Shown here: positions 1-12,381 of the stretch, piece after piece
How the letters are laid out: every line of letters begins with the position of its first letter
Numbering within the stretch: position 1 is the stretch's first letter
Notes under the pieces: generated by a model
Told to the model about the DNA's origin: nothing
The model's input: only the letters and a program-made list of their open reading frames with translations
The model's database searches: none
Source of the DNA: Volvox africanus
Taxonomy: Eukaryota; Chlorophyta; Chlorophyceae; Chlamydomonadales; Volvocaceae
Direction of reading: 5' to 3'
Length of the DNA stretch: 64,000 bases
NCBI GenBank assembly: GCA_030268105.1
Contig: BSDZ01000008.1
Coordinates: 3,038,001-3,102,000, forward strand
Translations under genes and position numbers: made by a program

Positions 1-1
1 G

Positions 2-3000
2 AACAAAATTGCAGCAGGGGAAGTCATCCAGAGGCCAGCTTCAGCTCTCAAGGAAATGTTGGAAAACTCCCTAGACGCCGGCTCGACCCAAATCAGCGTC
101 CTGGTGAAGGAAGGCGGCAACAAGCTTCTGCAAATCGTTGACAATGGAAGCGGCATTCGTGTGAGCGCAAGCACGGAACAAACTGAGAGACACAGTTTGT
201 GGGCTTGTGTGCGTGGCCAGGGTTCTGGGCGCGTTTGAGTAGAATTGTATGGGGGTAATTGTATGGTATGGGGCCATTGTTTGGAGGAACCCTTTCACCA
301 AATGTAAATATGCTAGGGGACCTGAAACATCCTTTCCGCGCTGTGCACATCTTTAGCGCCTAGTGATCTTCCTTCCACTTGCAGACGGCACGGCCGACCC
401 CTGATCGATCCCCTCTATCTCTATACTTGACACCCACGCCTCCAAAATGCCTGCTTCCGCCCATATCCCACTGACAGCAACTGCGTCGTAATCTACCTTG
501 AATTCCAATATGACAGAAAGAAGACCTGGCAATCCTGTGCCACCGTCACACCACCTCAAAACTGCGCGAGTACGCGGATCTGGAAACCATTTCAACACTG
601 GGCTTCCGCGGCGAGGCGTTGTGTTCCATCAGCTTCGTGTCGCATATGACGGTGACCACCATGGCTCGCGGGGCACAATACGGGTACCGGGTGACGTATA
701 AGGTGAGAAAGCAGGCGGGATGGCGTCTCGAAGTGATTCTAAAGATCGTGCCAGCTTTGGCACCATGTGGGTCGCTCCACCGATGGGCACTGGCGGCTGG
801 GCCGGGCAAGACCGAAATGCATTGGTGTGAGCAGCAAGGGCGGAGTTGCATAGTAGATTCCGCACTACAGCACCACTCCCAGGGCGCAGCGCCGGCAGGG
901 CAGATGGTTAGAACGCACAAAGACCGTTCGGTATGGAAGCACAACTTCCATCTCGTGTGGTGTGGTCGAGTCCTAATGATATTTTCTAGGGTAATCTCGC
1001 TGTTGCCGGGTCGGCAGGGTTTTGTTATACTGGGTTGTCCCACCTGAACGTGCATGTCCATCGCTCCCACCACCGTTTCCATCCTTACGACTCTAGGATA
1101 GTGAGATGGAGGCCCCCGGTCCCCGGCCCGTGGCCGCGGTTCCGGGCACCACTATCACCGTGGAGGATCTCTTTTACAATGTACCCACCCGAAGAAAGGT
1201 GCGGCTGAAATGCGAATGTGTTTAGCCAAGGGTTGCCGCGCACATGGGGGATACCATACGTCTTGGACCAAAGAGGCGTAACTGTGGAGCTGGGAGTGCG
1301 TGGCGATGGCACATGCTGGGTCGTGTAGGTGCATTTGCGATGCAAAGGAACAAGAGTTGCTCACGGCTGTGGAGGATTTGCTGTGGGGACCGCCATGACG
1401 AGCATTGATGTGAACTCAAGTAAAACATCTCCTGCGCTGTCAATACACTGCGAGTATACTCGTATACACAGTGCACATTGTCGACAGCGGCTTGTCGTTG
1501 GTGGGAGCACACCACGTGCTTGGCTCCTGCATTTGGCTCAGATCCTCAAGCTCTTTATTGTCGGGGCCCGTCATCTAGGAGTTAAGGATGTCTTGTCGAT
1601 TGGAATGTTCTCAGCCACGCACCCATCGTTGCCTTGACATCGGCTGACGCCACCTCCTCAGGCCCTTAAGTCTGCCAATGAAGAGTACGGCCTGATCTTG
1701 GATGTGGTCGGCCGCTACGCCGTGTACAGCACCGGCGTGGCCTTCAGCTGCCGCCGGCAGGGCGACGTTCGGCCCGACATCTCCACCACTGCAGCTGGGT
1801 CACGGGTAGATGCCGTGCGGTCCGTGTACGGGGCGGATGTGGCCCGGGAGCTTATACCGCTTAAGGTGGCGGTAGGCGGCGGCACGGGGCCAGAGGTGCC
1901 GGTGGACGGACCGATGGGACTGCGCATCGAGGTGCGCAAACGTGCACAGGGCGTCCTGCCGTTCCCTGCGCTATTTGCAATCGGGTTTAACGAGCGTTCG
2001 GAATAAGCCATAACACTGTCTCCCACCGCCTGTCTCTGTGTTCATTCCTGGTATTCATCCAGCGTTATGGCGTGTTCCCTGGCGGCATGGATAATGGCAC
2101 CCAGATGGGAGAAGAAGAAGTTCAGGGAGCGTCCGGGACAAAAGTGCTCGTGAGCGTGCTTGCCTCTTCCTGCCTCTTCTTTGCCAAACTCGGCCGCAAT
2201 GTTCCGCCACGCGCCCTTCTGGGGCCGTGTGGCCTGCCCATGCCATGCGGACGGTAGGGCCTCATTTCGGGTGCTAACTACAGTACCGGCAAGAAGACTG
2301 TGTTGGTGCTCTTTATCAACGGCCGTTGCGTGGAGTGTAGCCCGTTGCGCCGCGCGCTGGAGGGCCTCTATGGGGCACTGCTTCCCAAGGCCTCGCGACC
2401 GTGGATCTTCCTGGAACTGCGTCTGCCGCCGCGACAGGTGGAGGTCAACATGCATCCCACTAAGCGGGAAGTGGGCTTCATGCACCAGGTGTGTTGGCGG
2501 CCTTGGAATGGATGGATCAGGGAATTTCGCGCATTTCTACCCATACCTGCCCCGGTTCGGCTCCTTGGCCTTCTGGTCGGACGTGCTATCAGATGGTTTC
2601 CGGTTTCCGCACCGTAATCTCATCGTATCACGCAGGCGGAGGTCATTGAGGAAATCCGGCAGGCGGTGGAGGCCAAGCTGTTGGCCTCGAACGAGTCACG
2701 TACGTTCGCTGCGTCAGCCACCCTGCGAACGCAACTTGCATTCGCGTCTTTGCCTCTGGCACAGCGCCAGTCGATGCCTGAAGCTGGGCGCAGCAATGTG
2801 GCCGACGACGATGGGATCGCCGTGGTGGCCGGCAACGGTCGGGAAGCGGAGGACGATGGGGATCAGGATGGGGACGAGGAGGGAGAAGAGGAACGGGAGG
2901 ACAAATTCAGTAGGCGAAAGGAACAGTGGAAGTCAACAACAGCCGCTGCCCCGATTAGGGCACCGGGGAGCTCTGAGATGGAACGAAAGCGGCAGGCATC

Positions 3001-6000
3001 TGGAGCAGTGCCTTTGCCATACAGGCCGGAGAAACTCGTGCGTGTAGATTACAGGCGCGTGGTGCCCGCAAAGGGTATTCCAGGGAATCGTGTCTTGGTA
3101 GTTGCTATGGCCACACAGTTGTTCCCCAGGTTTAAGTTCGACTATCCTATTGCGCGCGCCTTATGATGGGAAAGGAATATCGGGAGGACAACAGGAACCC
3201 TTCCTCTCCAACATTCGCAAGGGCTCGCCGTCGTCGTCATTTGAGGTTAACTCGCGTTCTCTGCGGCCTGTGCCTATCTCTCCGTCTTAGCACGTCGCGA
3301 CATTCCCCAAGCACGCTATTCGAATGGAAGCACCTACCATATTGCTATCGTGCAAAGAGGTAGCTTGCGCGTGGCGCTCGCAGTAAATGAGATCCTCAAA
3401 GGGTGCAATTGTTCTCAAACCTTTCACACTACTTTGCACCAGGGCTGGGACGCTCGATGCTTTCGTCATCCCCAAGGACGCCAAAGACGTCAGGAGCACC
3501 AGCGTAGAGAATGCTGCACGCGCCGCAGCGACGGCGGGCAACGTGGCTCGCAAGCGCTCCACTGCGGTGCGCCTGGCCGGTGTGGGACCCCTGGACGGGG
3601 TCGTGGAAGAAGGCTCCAGTGAGCAGCGACAGTCCCGGGCCGCCCACACACTGCCGCCGGGGCTGATTACCGCCGAGGTGCTTGGAGTCAGGCCCTATGC
3701 GGGCGTGTTCGATAACTTACAGGTACCATTTCACTCACTGACGATGACATTCGTATTTGTACTTGCATCCGGAGGCCGAGGCAACGCCACTGGATTGTCA
3801 CTCAGGATATGCGTGCCTAGGGCGTAGAAGCTCCTGATTCCCTGCAGTCGCTGGGAGAGGATGGGCATACTGTTAGGCCACTCATAAAACACCGATCCTG
3901 AAGTGTCTCAGTTAAGGGCATGCCATCGGCTATGTCCCGTGCTGGATCTGCTCAATCTCGCATTGTGACGTATTGGTAGTGCCATGCGACGCAGGCCCAA
4001 GGTGAGGCTCGCGATAAGGGACGCTCGGGGGATGCAGATGCGGACACACGAGTGCCGCAGCGTCGTGGCCCTCCACCGCTGGTGACAGCGGACCCAGCCG
4101 TTTTGGAGCTGTGGGCAGAGGCGGAGGGCGGTGCGCATGCGGGACTGGGGGAGCTGCTGCGGGAGCACACATTCGTGGGCGTGGTGAGATGAGGCAGAGG
4201 CAGCCCCGGGCGGATCAGGGTTTGTATGCGGGCAGGTGTAAGGCCCACTGGTCAGTCAGACACTCAGGCGGGAGGTGGTGCTGACATGATAATTGTGTCA
4301 TGTGGTGGGTAAGTGGTGATTCTTAAAGGAGGACGAGCTGGTCTTAGATCGGAAATGAAGGCATCGCGAGTGCTGCGTGCCATCACGGACGCCATCCTGG
4401 ATATGGAATGCGCCCGTTGCTGTGAAGACCTCCCTTCGCTCCTCCAGAAGCCTTTGACTGCACGCCTGTTGTTAACTTTTCCTTAGCCAGGCCTACTTTG
4501 TCATTTACCCCATAAGATGTGTTCTCGCATACCGACGTTTTTTTTGCCAATTGTCCGCTTGTTGGGCCGCTTGATGGGGCTGCTTCGTGTCACCCTGTCA
4601 GGCTGATGGTAGCTTGGTGCTGCTCCAGCATAGCACACGGTTGTACCTGATGGATGTAGGAACGCTCAGCCGGGACATGTTTTACCAGCTGGCATTAAGA
4701 AGGTGCGTTAGGGTAAAGGGAACAAGGGTCCGTCAGGAGCCCTGCATCTTTTGGTCAGCAAGGCAATAGATGAAGTGAATCTACCGTAGGTACCCTTCCC
4801 TGCCAACGAGATGAGATAGTGCGACAGAGCAGGAAGTACATTGTGCAGGAAAAGCTCGTCTATGAATGCCTCAAGGTGTGCTGCTGAACAGGTGGGAGCA
4901 GCCGTTGAGCTTGTCGCTGGAGCCCCCCCCCTTGGTTTCGGAGCTTGTGGCGCTGGGATTGCAGTTGCTTAAGGTCAAGGGCGAGTGGCAGGTTGGTGAG
5001 GTGTAGAGGTGGAAAGGAGGAGGTGGTAAGAAGTTATGCGTAACTGCCATTGATTAGGTTAGCTCACATCGTGCGCACGCCGTTAGCTGCCATGTCACGG
5101 CACTATGCGCTGCGGCTGGTGACAGGATCTTTGCGGCAGCGTGCATCATCGGGGCGGAGCCTCCCATGTCTTATTGTTGGTTTGAGGGGTTTTACTCTGG
5201 TTTAGGATGTACGGTTCAATACTTACAGCCCTAAGGGCTGCTTCTCCGCTATTGATCATGAAATTCCCACTGCTTTGCCGCTGCTGGCATCGCGCGGGCC
5301 ATTATGCCGTTTCGCCCAGGCTACCAGGGTCATGCACAGTACGCACCAAAAGCTGAAGTTTCAAATATTATTATGTGCGCACAGAGACATAAAATTGAAC
5401 TGCTTCGTGCATTTGGCGGATGCTTAGGTAAAGAATCAGGTTTAGTTGCGTTTCGCCTATCCCCGGTATCCCCGCAGCCCGAGGACGGCTCACCAGAGGA
5501 GCTTGGCGAACTGGTGACAGAGTTGCTTCAGCAGAACGGCCCTGCGCTGGAAAAGCAGCTTGGGCTGGTGGTGGACCTGCAAGGCAGGTGGTTTGTTTGT
5601 ACGCTGCGCTGTTTTCAAGAAGACCCTTATCCAGGATGCCAGATTTTTCTTCAACAACTCCACTCATGCTCACCTATACATTTTGCGGCGCTCCCTTAGG
5701 CAGCACGTTTTGCCCGTGGCTGGCCCAATCTTTTCGTCGTGGCCGGGCAAGGCCTGAACGTCATCGCAATGTTACGTCCTGAGATGGCCAACGACCTATG
5801 ATCAAGGCGTATCCATTTGACCATTGATCAGCTGTACACTTTTCGTGCCCTATGACCTATGCTTCGCGCGCCACGGCGCGGGTTTTACATTTTAGGGCGG
5901 CTTCGGAGTGTACCGCTACTGCTGGAAGGCTGCCTCCCTGACCCCGCCCGCCTGCCCGACCTTATAGTGGCATTGGCTAAAGACGTGGATTGGGACCATC

Positions 6001-7135
6001 CGCGGGAGCGGGTGCGATCCATTGCGACGGTGAGGATACGGAGCTGGGGATGTACTTTAGAGATTTGCTTAGCTGGAGTGGTGGGCTCGGCAGCCGGTTT
6101 AGGGCTTCAAACGGTGGTTTTATGCATACTTATAGTGGTGGGCAGCTAGGCGACACGGGGACAGCCGACCTAGCTTGGCCTTTTTGCAAATCCTCATGCG
6201 CTTGTCTGACTTCCGCTCCTGAAGCCGCAGTCTCATTGCTCCTCTGGACGCATCCAGCGAATGGCTGATAGCATGATTTTGTGCACATCCTTCAAAGGGT
6301 ATCGTCCTCATGTCTATACTGCATACCGCACGCTTCAATGCAGGCCCTGGGTGATTTATACGCAGCTCGTCCCCCGCTGCTTCCAGACTGCGAACCGAAA
6401 CGCGCCATAGACAATATCGGCCATACTGAGCTTGCGGGAAATAGATCGGCGTCCACAGTGGGAGATTGTTTGGAGGCAGCTGGGGATGACCGAAGGTATC
6501 CAGCAGGGTCAAATAGGAACGGCAGGTTAGAGCTTGGAGCAGTTGGACAGGCATCCAAGGATGGGCTGCAGGGCGGCGTAGATTGTAAGTCAGACGTTAA
6601 AGAGAAAGCTGTCTATAGCCCATCTGGCCCTTCTGGTAGCGGCGGCGTCGGGACACATGAGGGGACAGATTTATTGAAGATAAGCGAAAGGGACAGCGGC
6701 CGACAGCCTACGGGGAATCGGGTTGATGCCATGGTAGAGGCGGATACATCTGCAGCGGCATTGGAGCCCAGCGCGAATGCGAATGAATTGAAGGACGAGA
6801 GAGGGAGAGCGCTGGCAGCTTACGAATACAAGCTCAAGCAAGTAAGTAACAGGACATGTGAGTCACGTTGCCATCTGTTGAAACGATACATATTGAGTGG
6901 GTTATATTATCGATGTAGATAACAGGATGGACCACGCGGCGCTTTGGATCGGTCAGCCGTGGTGTGCTCCCTGTTGAAGCTACGCTTTAGCCCTGTCCCT
7001 TGCTTTCCTGTTGCCCAGGTGATTCTGCCCGCCATGCGGGGCTGCCTGAAACCCCCTTGCGCCCGGGCCACGGACGGCAGCTGCGTGCAAGTTGCAGCGT
7101 TGGAACGCCTCTATCGCATCTTCGAACGCTGTTGA
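2..7135 (+). CDS. MLH1: DNA mismatch repair protein MLH1 (MutL homologue), 5' end cut by window
   Basis: GHKL ATPase of MutL-alpha, which licenses strand excision after mismatch recognition in the nucleus. Deduced exons: 2-160, 517-702, 1097-1198, 1662-1931, 2258-2488, 2636-3054, 3443-3722, 3995-4183, 4602-4702, 4833-4875, about 4892-4991, 5478-5583, 5896-6029, 6344-6841, 7019-7135. ATPase motifs visible: [40 protein letters not shown] and [18 protein letters not shown]. The C-terminal domain follows (DVDWDHPRE) and the protein ends in FERC, the conserved MLH1 terminus that completes the MutL-alpha endonuclease site. Only the first few codons lie outside the window. Oddities: two introns fit only with GC donors (3055 and 5584), a hydrophilic insertion of about 125 residues sits near the C-terminus (exon 6344-6841), and frame does not carry cleanly from exon 10 to exon 11 near 4876-4892. 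Family identity is certain; a few splice sites are not. Confidence 0.93.
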
Positions 7136-7682
7136 CAACCGGGGTGGGTGGGTGGCCTAAAGTTCACCAAAGTCATTGCATTGGCCACCAAAGCCGAGGA
7201 AAAAGGCCACCCTACAATCTAACTGTATGTTTCAGTTTGTAATACGGACTTTTTGAAGAATGCACGATACTGTCTAACCGTACCGTAATTATTTATGGGT
7301 GAGCCACAAGATACGCGCTGCATTACGTTGCAGTCATTACTTATTTTAGAGGGCCACGCTATTCAGTCCGTATCAGTCGCTCCGGTAGAGTGTGCAAAAT
7401 TCGGCAATACTGACGGCACATTCATACAGCTCCACAACAGCCTGCCGCTTTCACTGTCCCAACCCCAGTCATTATCATATTCGGCCTATTCTTTGGTTCC
7501 ATTCCAGGTGTAGGTTTCGTGGAACCCATCAGCCATGCGTAACTACCGTTATCGTCACCATGCGCAGCATGTTATGACATGCACACCTCCTAATCTTATC
7601 ATCATCTCAAAGCACACGCACGCATATATCCGAATGACTGTATCACTTGCCCTTCAATCAGTCCGTGTACGGAATATCTGAT

Positions 7683-9930
7683 CTACAGGTCTTCGGAGCG
7701 CACGTAGGACAGCGGGCCATCGGTAGGCCGATGCCACGACACCTTGCCGCTGACCTTGTTGAAGAAATAGGCCGCACCGCCGTCGGCGTCCTCCAGCTTG
7801 GTCCAGGCCAGAGCCTCAGGGACCTCCCACACACTGTCTCCGGTCTCAATGTTGAACCAGTAGGGCCGGTCGTGGGCTGCGGTTGCAGAAGAAGATGAAG
7901 GTTATGTACCTATCAGGAAGAGCTCAGAGGCATGCTACGGCACTTGAACAAACACTGCATGGTCCCTACCAAGGAAAGGCTTATGGGAGCACGGCACCAG
8001 CAACCCGACTCACCGACTAAGGAGTTCAAAGCAATGTTGAGGCAAAGTTGTGCGAAGAAGACAGCAAAACTAAGAAAGTTCCCAGAGCTATATCCCACGT
8101 GGCTAACCCCCCAGCATCCACGACAGGACCTGGAAACCCGCAGCCCCAGTTTGCGCCAAGAACCGATCCTCGTAAGCAAAACAAAACCGGTAGGCGTGGA
8201 ACTGCCCCAGCCTGGCCCACCACTTAGGCCGGGTACCAGCTACGTTTTCTGTCCGCCGTCACCCTGCTCACTCTCGTCCTTGAGCTCGCGCCAGGCCGTT
8301 GAATAGGCTGGGTCCGTATAGCTGTACTCTTTGGTGACTGGATTGTACCAGCGCTGGTTAATGTGGCGCTCGAGGTCAGCCACCATTTCCGCCGGCAGCT
8401 CCACAGGTACACTGCTTGACGAGACACCCGCGGCCCAGTTGAGCCACAGCTCCTTGTCGTCCTGGCCGCGCACCTTGGCCCAGGCCAGCGCAGGCGGCAC
8501 AGTGGTCACTGCCTGACCCGTCACGGAGTTGATATACCTTTACAAAAGAAAGGGACAGGCCGCGCAAATACAAGAAAGTCATATTGGGCTAACGTATGGC
8601 GCAACCGATGGATGAATGCATGAATTAAACAGGAGTCAAAACCACCAACTCTGGGGCTGCGAGCCGAAAAAGGGCTTGGAATGAGGGAAGTCCGCAGTGG
8701 TAGAAGGCAGCTGAAGGAATGCTGAAATGGCAAACTTGCTATCTTACCACTACCTCCCATACAACCTCAGGTGATGGAAAGCCGCTCGCCACTATATTTT
8801 GTTCCGACCCCGTAGCCCAGAGCTGGTCCCCCAACTCAAGGTGGTGGAAATCATCGTACGGAGCAGACGGAGGTTACCAACCGCGACTCACTTAATAGGT
8901 TGGCCTTGCACGGTGATTCGCTGCCAGGCGCAGCTCGGAGGGGGCGTCCAGCGGTTCTCGCCAGTGGATGGAGACCAGTAGTAGGTTGCACCTGCGGAGA
9001 GCAGGTGAAAGAAGGGCAATTCGTGCATTTAGTGCATGTAACCACGTAGTTCTTCGGATGCTGATGACCGAAGCTGGAAGCTTAGCTGACATCCTAGTGG
9101 CTCCAAACCATCCGTTCGTCAAGCATGAGCATCACGCACTACGCAAGGCACCCGTAAGCTGGGGTGCTGGCCTATGCTGCATTTACATGGGACGGCCCAT
9201 CCAGGACAACGGGATCCTCAAGCCAGGGTGCGGTGATGAAAGTGACCGCTACTGCGGACGACTGTTTCCTTCCTGCCGATGACTCACCGTCCTTCTCCTC
9301 CTTCAGCCAGCTGCCAGGCACCGACTCGAAAGCAAGGGGTCCCTTCTCGTCATAAAGTTTGAGAATCTCCGCGAACTCCTTGCCAGTGACAACTGAGCGG
9401 GCGGTCGCGCCACTCTTGTCCGTCTGCACAGCGCCGACAGCAAATAAGGGTATGGAGAATGAAAACCGCTACGGAAAAAATGGGCCATATGGTGCTCCCT
9501 GCATCGGTATCTGCTCAAAAAGGTCACACCCCAGTGCAGGAGGGAACATCGCCATCGCCTAAATGCGTGCCAAGGGAAAGGTAACCAAAATGGCATAGCT
9601 ACGGACCTAGTATGCATCCTTTCAAACAGGCAACAAAGCATGCCGCACAATAGCACGCGCACTCACCGCAGCGGGGTCAGCGCCGTGGGCAAGCAGGAGG
9701 GCAGCGATGCCCGGCAGGTTTTCCTTAAAGGCGACATGCAAGGCAGTGACCCCTGTGGCTGGCTCGTGAGCCTTAGCAAGTGCGCCCTGCTCGAGGAGTG
9801 CCAGGACGGCAGCTTGGTCCTTCGACCGGACAGCCTCAACCAACGGTAGCCGCCGTGATGAGTCCGGCGCGTTCACATCTAACCCCTTGACGCTCAATTC
9901 CTCAATCACTGTCGCCATCTTCTTCTGCAA
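7683..9930 (-). CDS. Ankyrin-repeat protein with several WW-type domains
   Basis: Likely scaffold protein. Exon 9930-9667 starts at an ATG and encodes two to three ankyrin repeats (GVTALHVAFKENLPGIAALL, then LLAHGADPAA). It joins in phase to exon 9423-9288. The next exon starts at 8991 and carries a WW core (ATYYWSPSTGENRWTPPSEL). Exon about 8530-8235 holds two further WW-like modules (YINSVTGQAVTTVPPALAW and RWYNPVTKEYSYTDPA). The last exon, ending at the stop 7683-7685, holds two more (PYWFNIETGDSVWEVP and AAYFFNKVSGKVSWHRP). WW domains bind proline-rich ligands and ankyrin repeats mediate protein contacts, so an adaptor role is inferred; the target is unknown. Joins between 8991 and 8530 and between 8235 and 7880 are not resolved, and a further small exon may exist. 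The upstream ATG at 9930 was taken as the start; the next in-frame Met is four codons on. Confidence 0.72.
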
Positions 9931-12381
9931 CAGTGCAAGCAGGCAGTCGCCCGTTGCAGCAGCATGTCAGCCGCAGACGTCGCAACGCTAAGAAAAGGGA
10001 TTTTTTAATCTTAATTTTGGACAAGATCAATTCATGAGTACATTACTAACTGGGGTTCGGCGGCTCTTTCGATTCGGTTTTGGCGACTGGATCGCCACCG
10101 ACAATGTGCACACACAACCCACCTTCTTCAAGGCCAGTACAAGCTTATCTGTAGATGGCTTGGATGCCATCGCAACCAAGCTAATGGCACATATTGTAAG
10201 GAGGAGAAGGGCAATCCTTGTGCACCGAGCCATGTTGCAGCTCGGCAAGTTCACCAAACGGTATGGGCTATATGTGTATGATCAGAATACGACAAAGCGT
10301 GCTATTCTTAATAACATCTGCACTCGCGACTATATGTGCTAAACGCATTGTGCCGAGCTACTGCCGTGCAGGTGCATCGTGCCAAGGTCGTAATCCAATC
10401 GCAACGCCAATAAACGCGTTTATAAGTATTTATGGATTACCTCTTTTCGGATCATAATTTTAATGCCGCATCGTGTCAGGCAAAGGGCATGGTCTGTTGC
10501 GAGGAGGGTTCGTCGGCAGGCATGGACAGATTTCTGGAAGCTCTGCAAACCGATCGCCTACAAAGTCGAGGCGTCCGCATGAGCACCATAAAATGATATA
10601 TAGCCCAGCTTTCCTTCTGCGACCCAAATGATAAGTATTGAAGGGCGTAACTTGTTTACCACGGTAACCTAAAGCTACATTTGCAACCGGCTAACCGGCC
10701 ACCGCAACGGACATCTTGCTCGCACCCAAGGACGGTCACAAGACCAAAATGACTAAGAAAGGGGATTACGTAGTGCAAATTGCATGCTGGGGATCCACTG
10801 AAATAGGCAGGCCAAAACCGGCAGGCAGCGGGCAGGCGCTCGTAATCTGCCGACGTGCTGAGCGAATGCATCTGACGGCATCGAACCGACTGCAGACAGT
10901 TTGAAAATGCGGGGCTTTCCTCCCACGTTAGATACCCTATGTAATCTCTTACTGCCAGCCTCGCAGATCCACAAGCCGGCAACTGACAGCCGATAGGGCG
11001 GGATCGCGAATTCCCCTCCGATTTATGCATGTTCTATGCGAGCAGCGCGTGCCAGATCTCTGCCACATGGAAATACGAACAACCATGATCTCGGATGCGC
11101 ATGGCAACAATCAAGGACGCTCGTGTACTTGCATTTTAAAAGGGTTAGCCTCCTTAAAAAAGCGAATATCACCTGGGCATCTCTTCAGCAAACATTAGCG
11201 AATCTTACAAAACCCGCAACGTGCGCGCACCTATATCGCAAGACCGGTCATCCCTCCGGAATTTCCCCACCTTATACCAGAATTTCCGCAGGCCCATTGC
11301 TGGTGCTACCAAAATTGCAACGGTACCAGTGGTTTGCCGGTCTTCGAACCAGGCACCTAAAAGCGAGGATCACCCCCAGGCAAACCAAGCGAAACTGCAC
11401 TTGATAAATGCATATCGTTCACAATCCATTCATATAGATCAGCCCAGTTTCCTTTCGGCAACCGAGGCAGGGAGCTAAGCGAAGTTATACAACAGCATGT
11501 CTTTTAAATATGGCCTGCAGACTCCACCCAAGGCGCAGGACGAATGCACTTCCCTGACCACTTCCTCAACCAACTTCCTAGACCCTACGCGAAAGATGTG
11601 TATACATTTGGTTGCCGATAACGTTTGTCAAACACATGCACTGGATATGGGACCGTATAGGGTTTCACACACAATGCATTAAAACGTCAACTTGTCATAA
11701 GCTCATGCAAAATCCGCATCCGTGAGGCTTCTTGCACAACATCCAGTCGGGTCCTCTGTCACTCAATCAGTCATATAGGGCGCAAGAAGGACGCACACCA
11801 ATGCTGAATAAGTTATGGTTCCAAGAAGGCGATTAAGCCACCGACTCCGAAAGTTAGCTATAATATGCTGCCTGCTTGGTGATACGGGTACGCCATGCTT
11901 CTGTTGCGGCAGCACCTTGCGCTTTCAAAAGAAGGCCCCCCGGCACGCGCACGCCTACCATTCCAGCTCAGGATGCAACGAGTGAAGGTGCATTATCCAA
12001 TACAAATCATCTAAGCAGCGTCGTAAACTGGGCAACCTAACGCCGGAGTGAAGCACCATGGACGGCGCGGTGGATGTAGCGGATGTAGTGGGTGTACCCG
12101 TGCATGGTAGAATCACGAATAAATGAAAAATCTGGTAAATTGGGCTAACGGACAACACCAGGTTCGGCTAAGCAATTACGGCAGAGCACGCTCACGCTTG
12201 ATGCAGCGCGAGTGCGCACCAGTGCTCTGAAACCTAGCGTAACTAGACAGCGGTTGCTCTCCCGGAGATCTCTACCGCATTTCTGTAGCGCAAATTGAAT
12301 GCGATACCCGAGCAACACAAGTTTCCCTGCTCAGATTATGGAAGTTCGGCCACCAGGCTGAATTTCCATAATGCACCAGTA
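9931..12381. other. Intergenic stretch without a supported gene
   Basis: About 2.4 kb between two genes that both read leftwards. It should hold the promoter of the ankyrin/WW gene at its left end and the 3' region of the kinase gene at its right end. Open frames here are short and lack recognisable domains or phase-consistent splice sites. The one weak candidate, a short ORF with a signal-peptide-like start at 10028-10233, is listed separately. Confidence 0.5.
10028..10233 (-). CDS. Possible small secreted or membrane-anchored peptide (weak candidate)
   Basis: An ORF of about 68 codons whose N-terminus (MARCTRIALLLLTICAISLV) has the basic-then-hydrophobic layout of a signal peptide or membrane anchor, followed by a polar lysine-rich tail. 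An in-frame Met lies eight codons upstream. No homologue is recognised, and no splice or codon signal separates it from chance. Confidence 0.15.

Noticed and set aside
11325..11365. Possible tRNA T-arm (ttcgaaccaggc)
   Set aside because: No matching acceptor stem, anticodon arm or D-arm at the right spacing.
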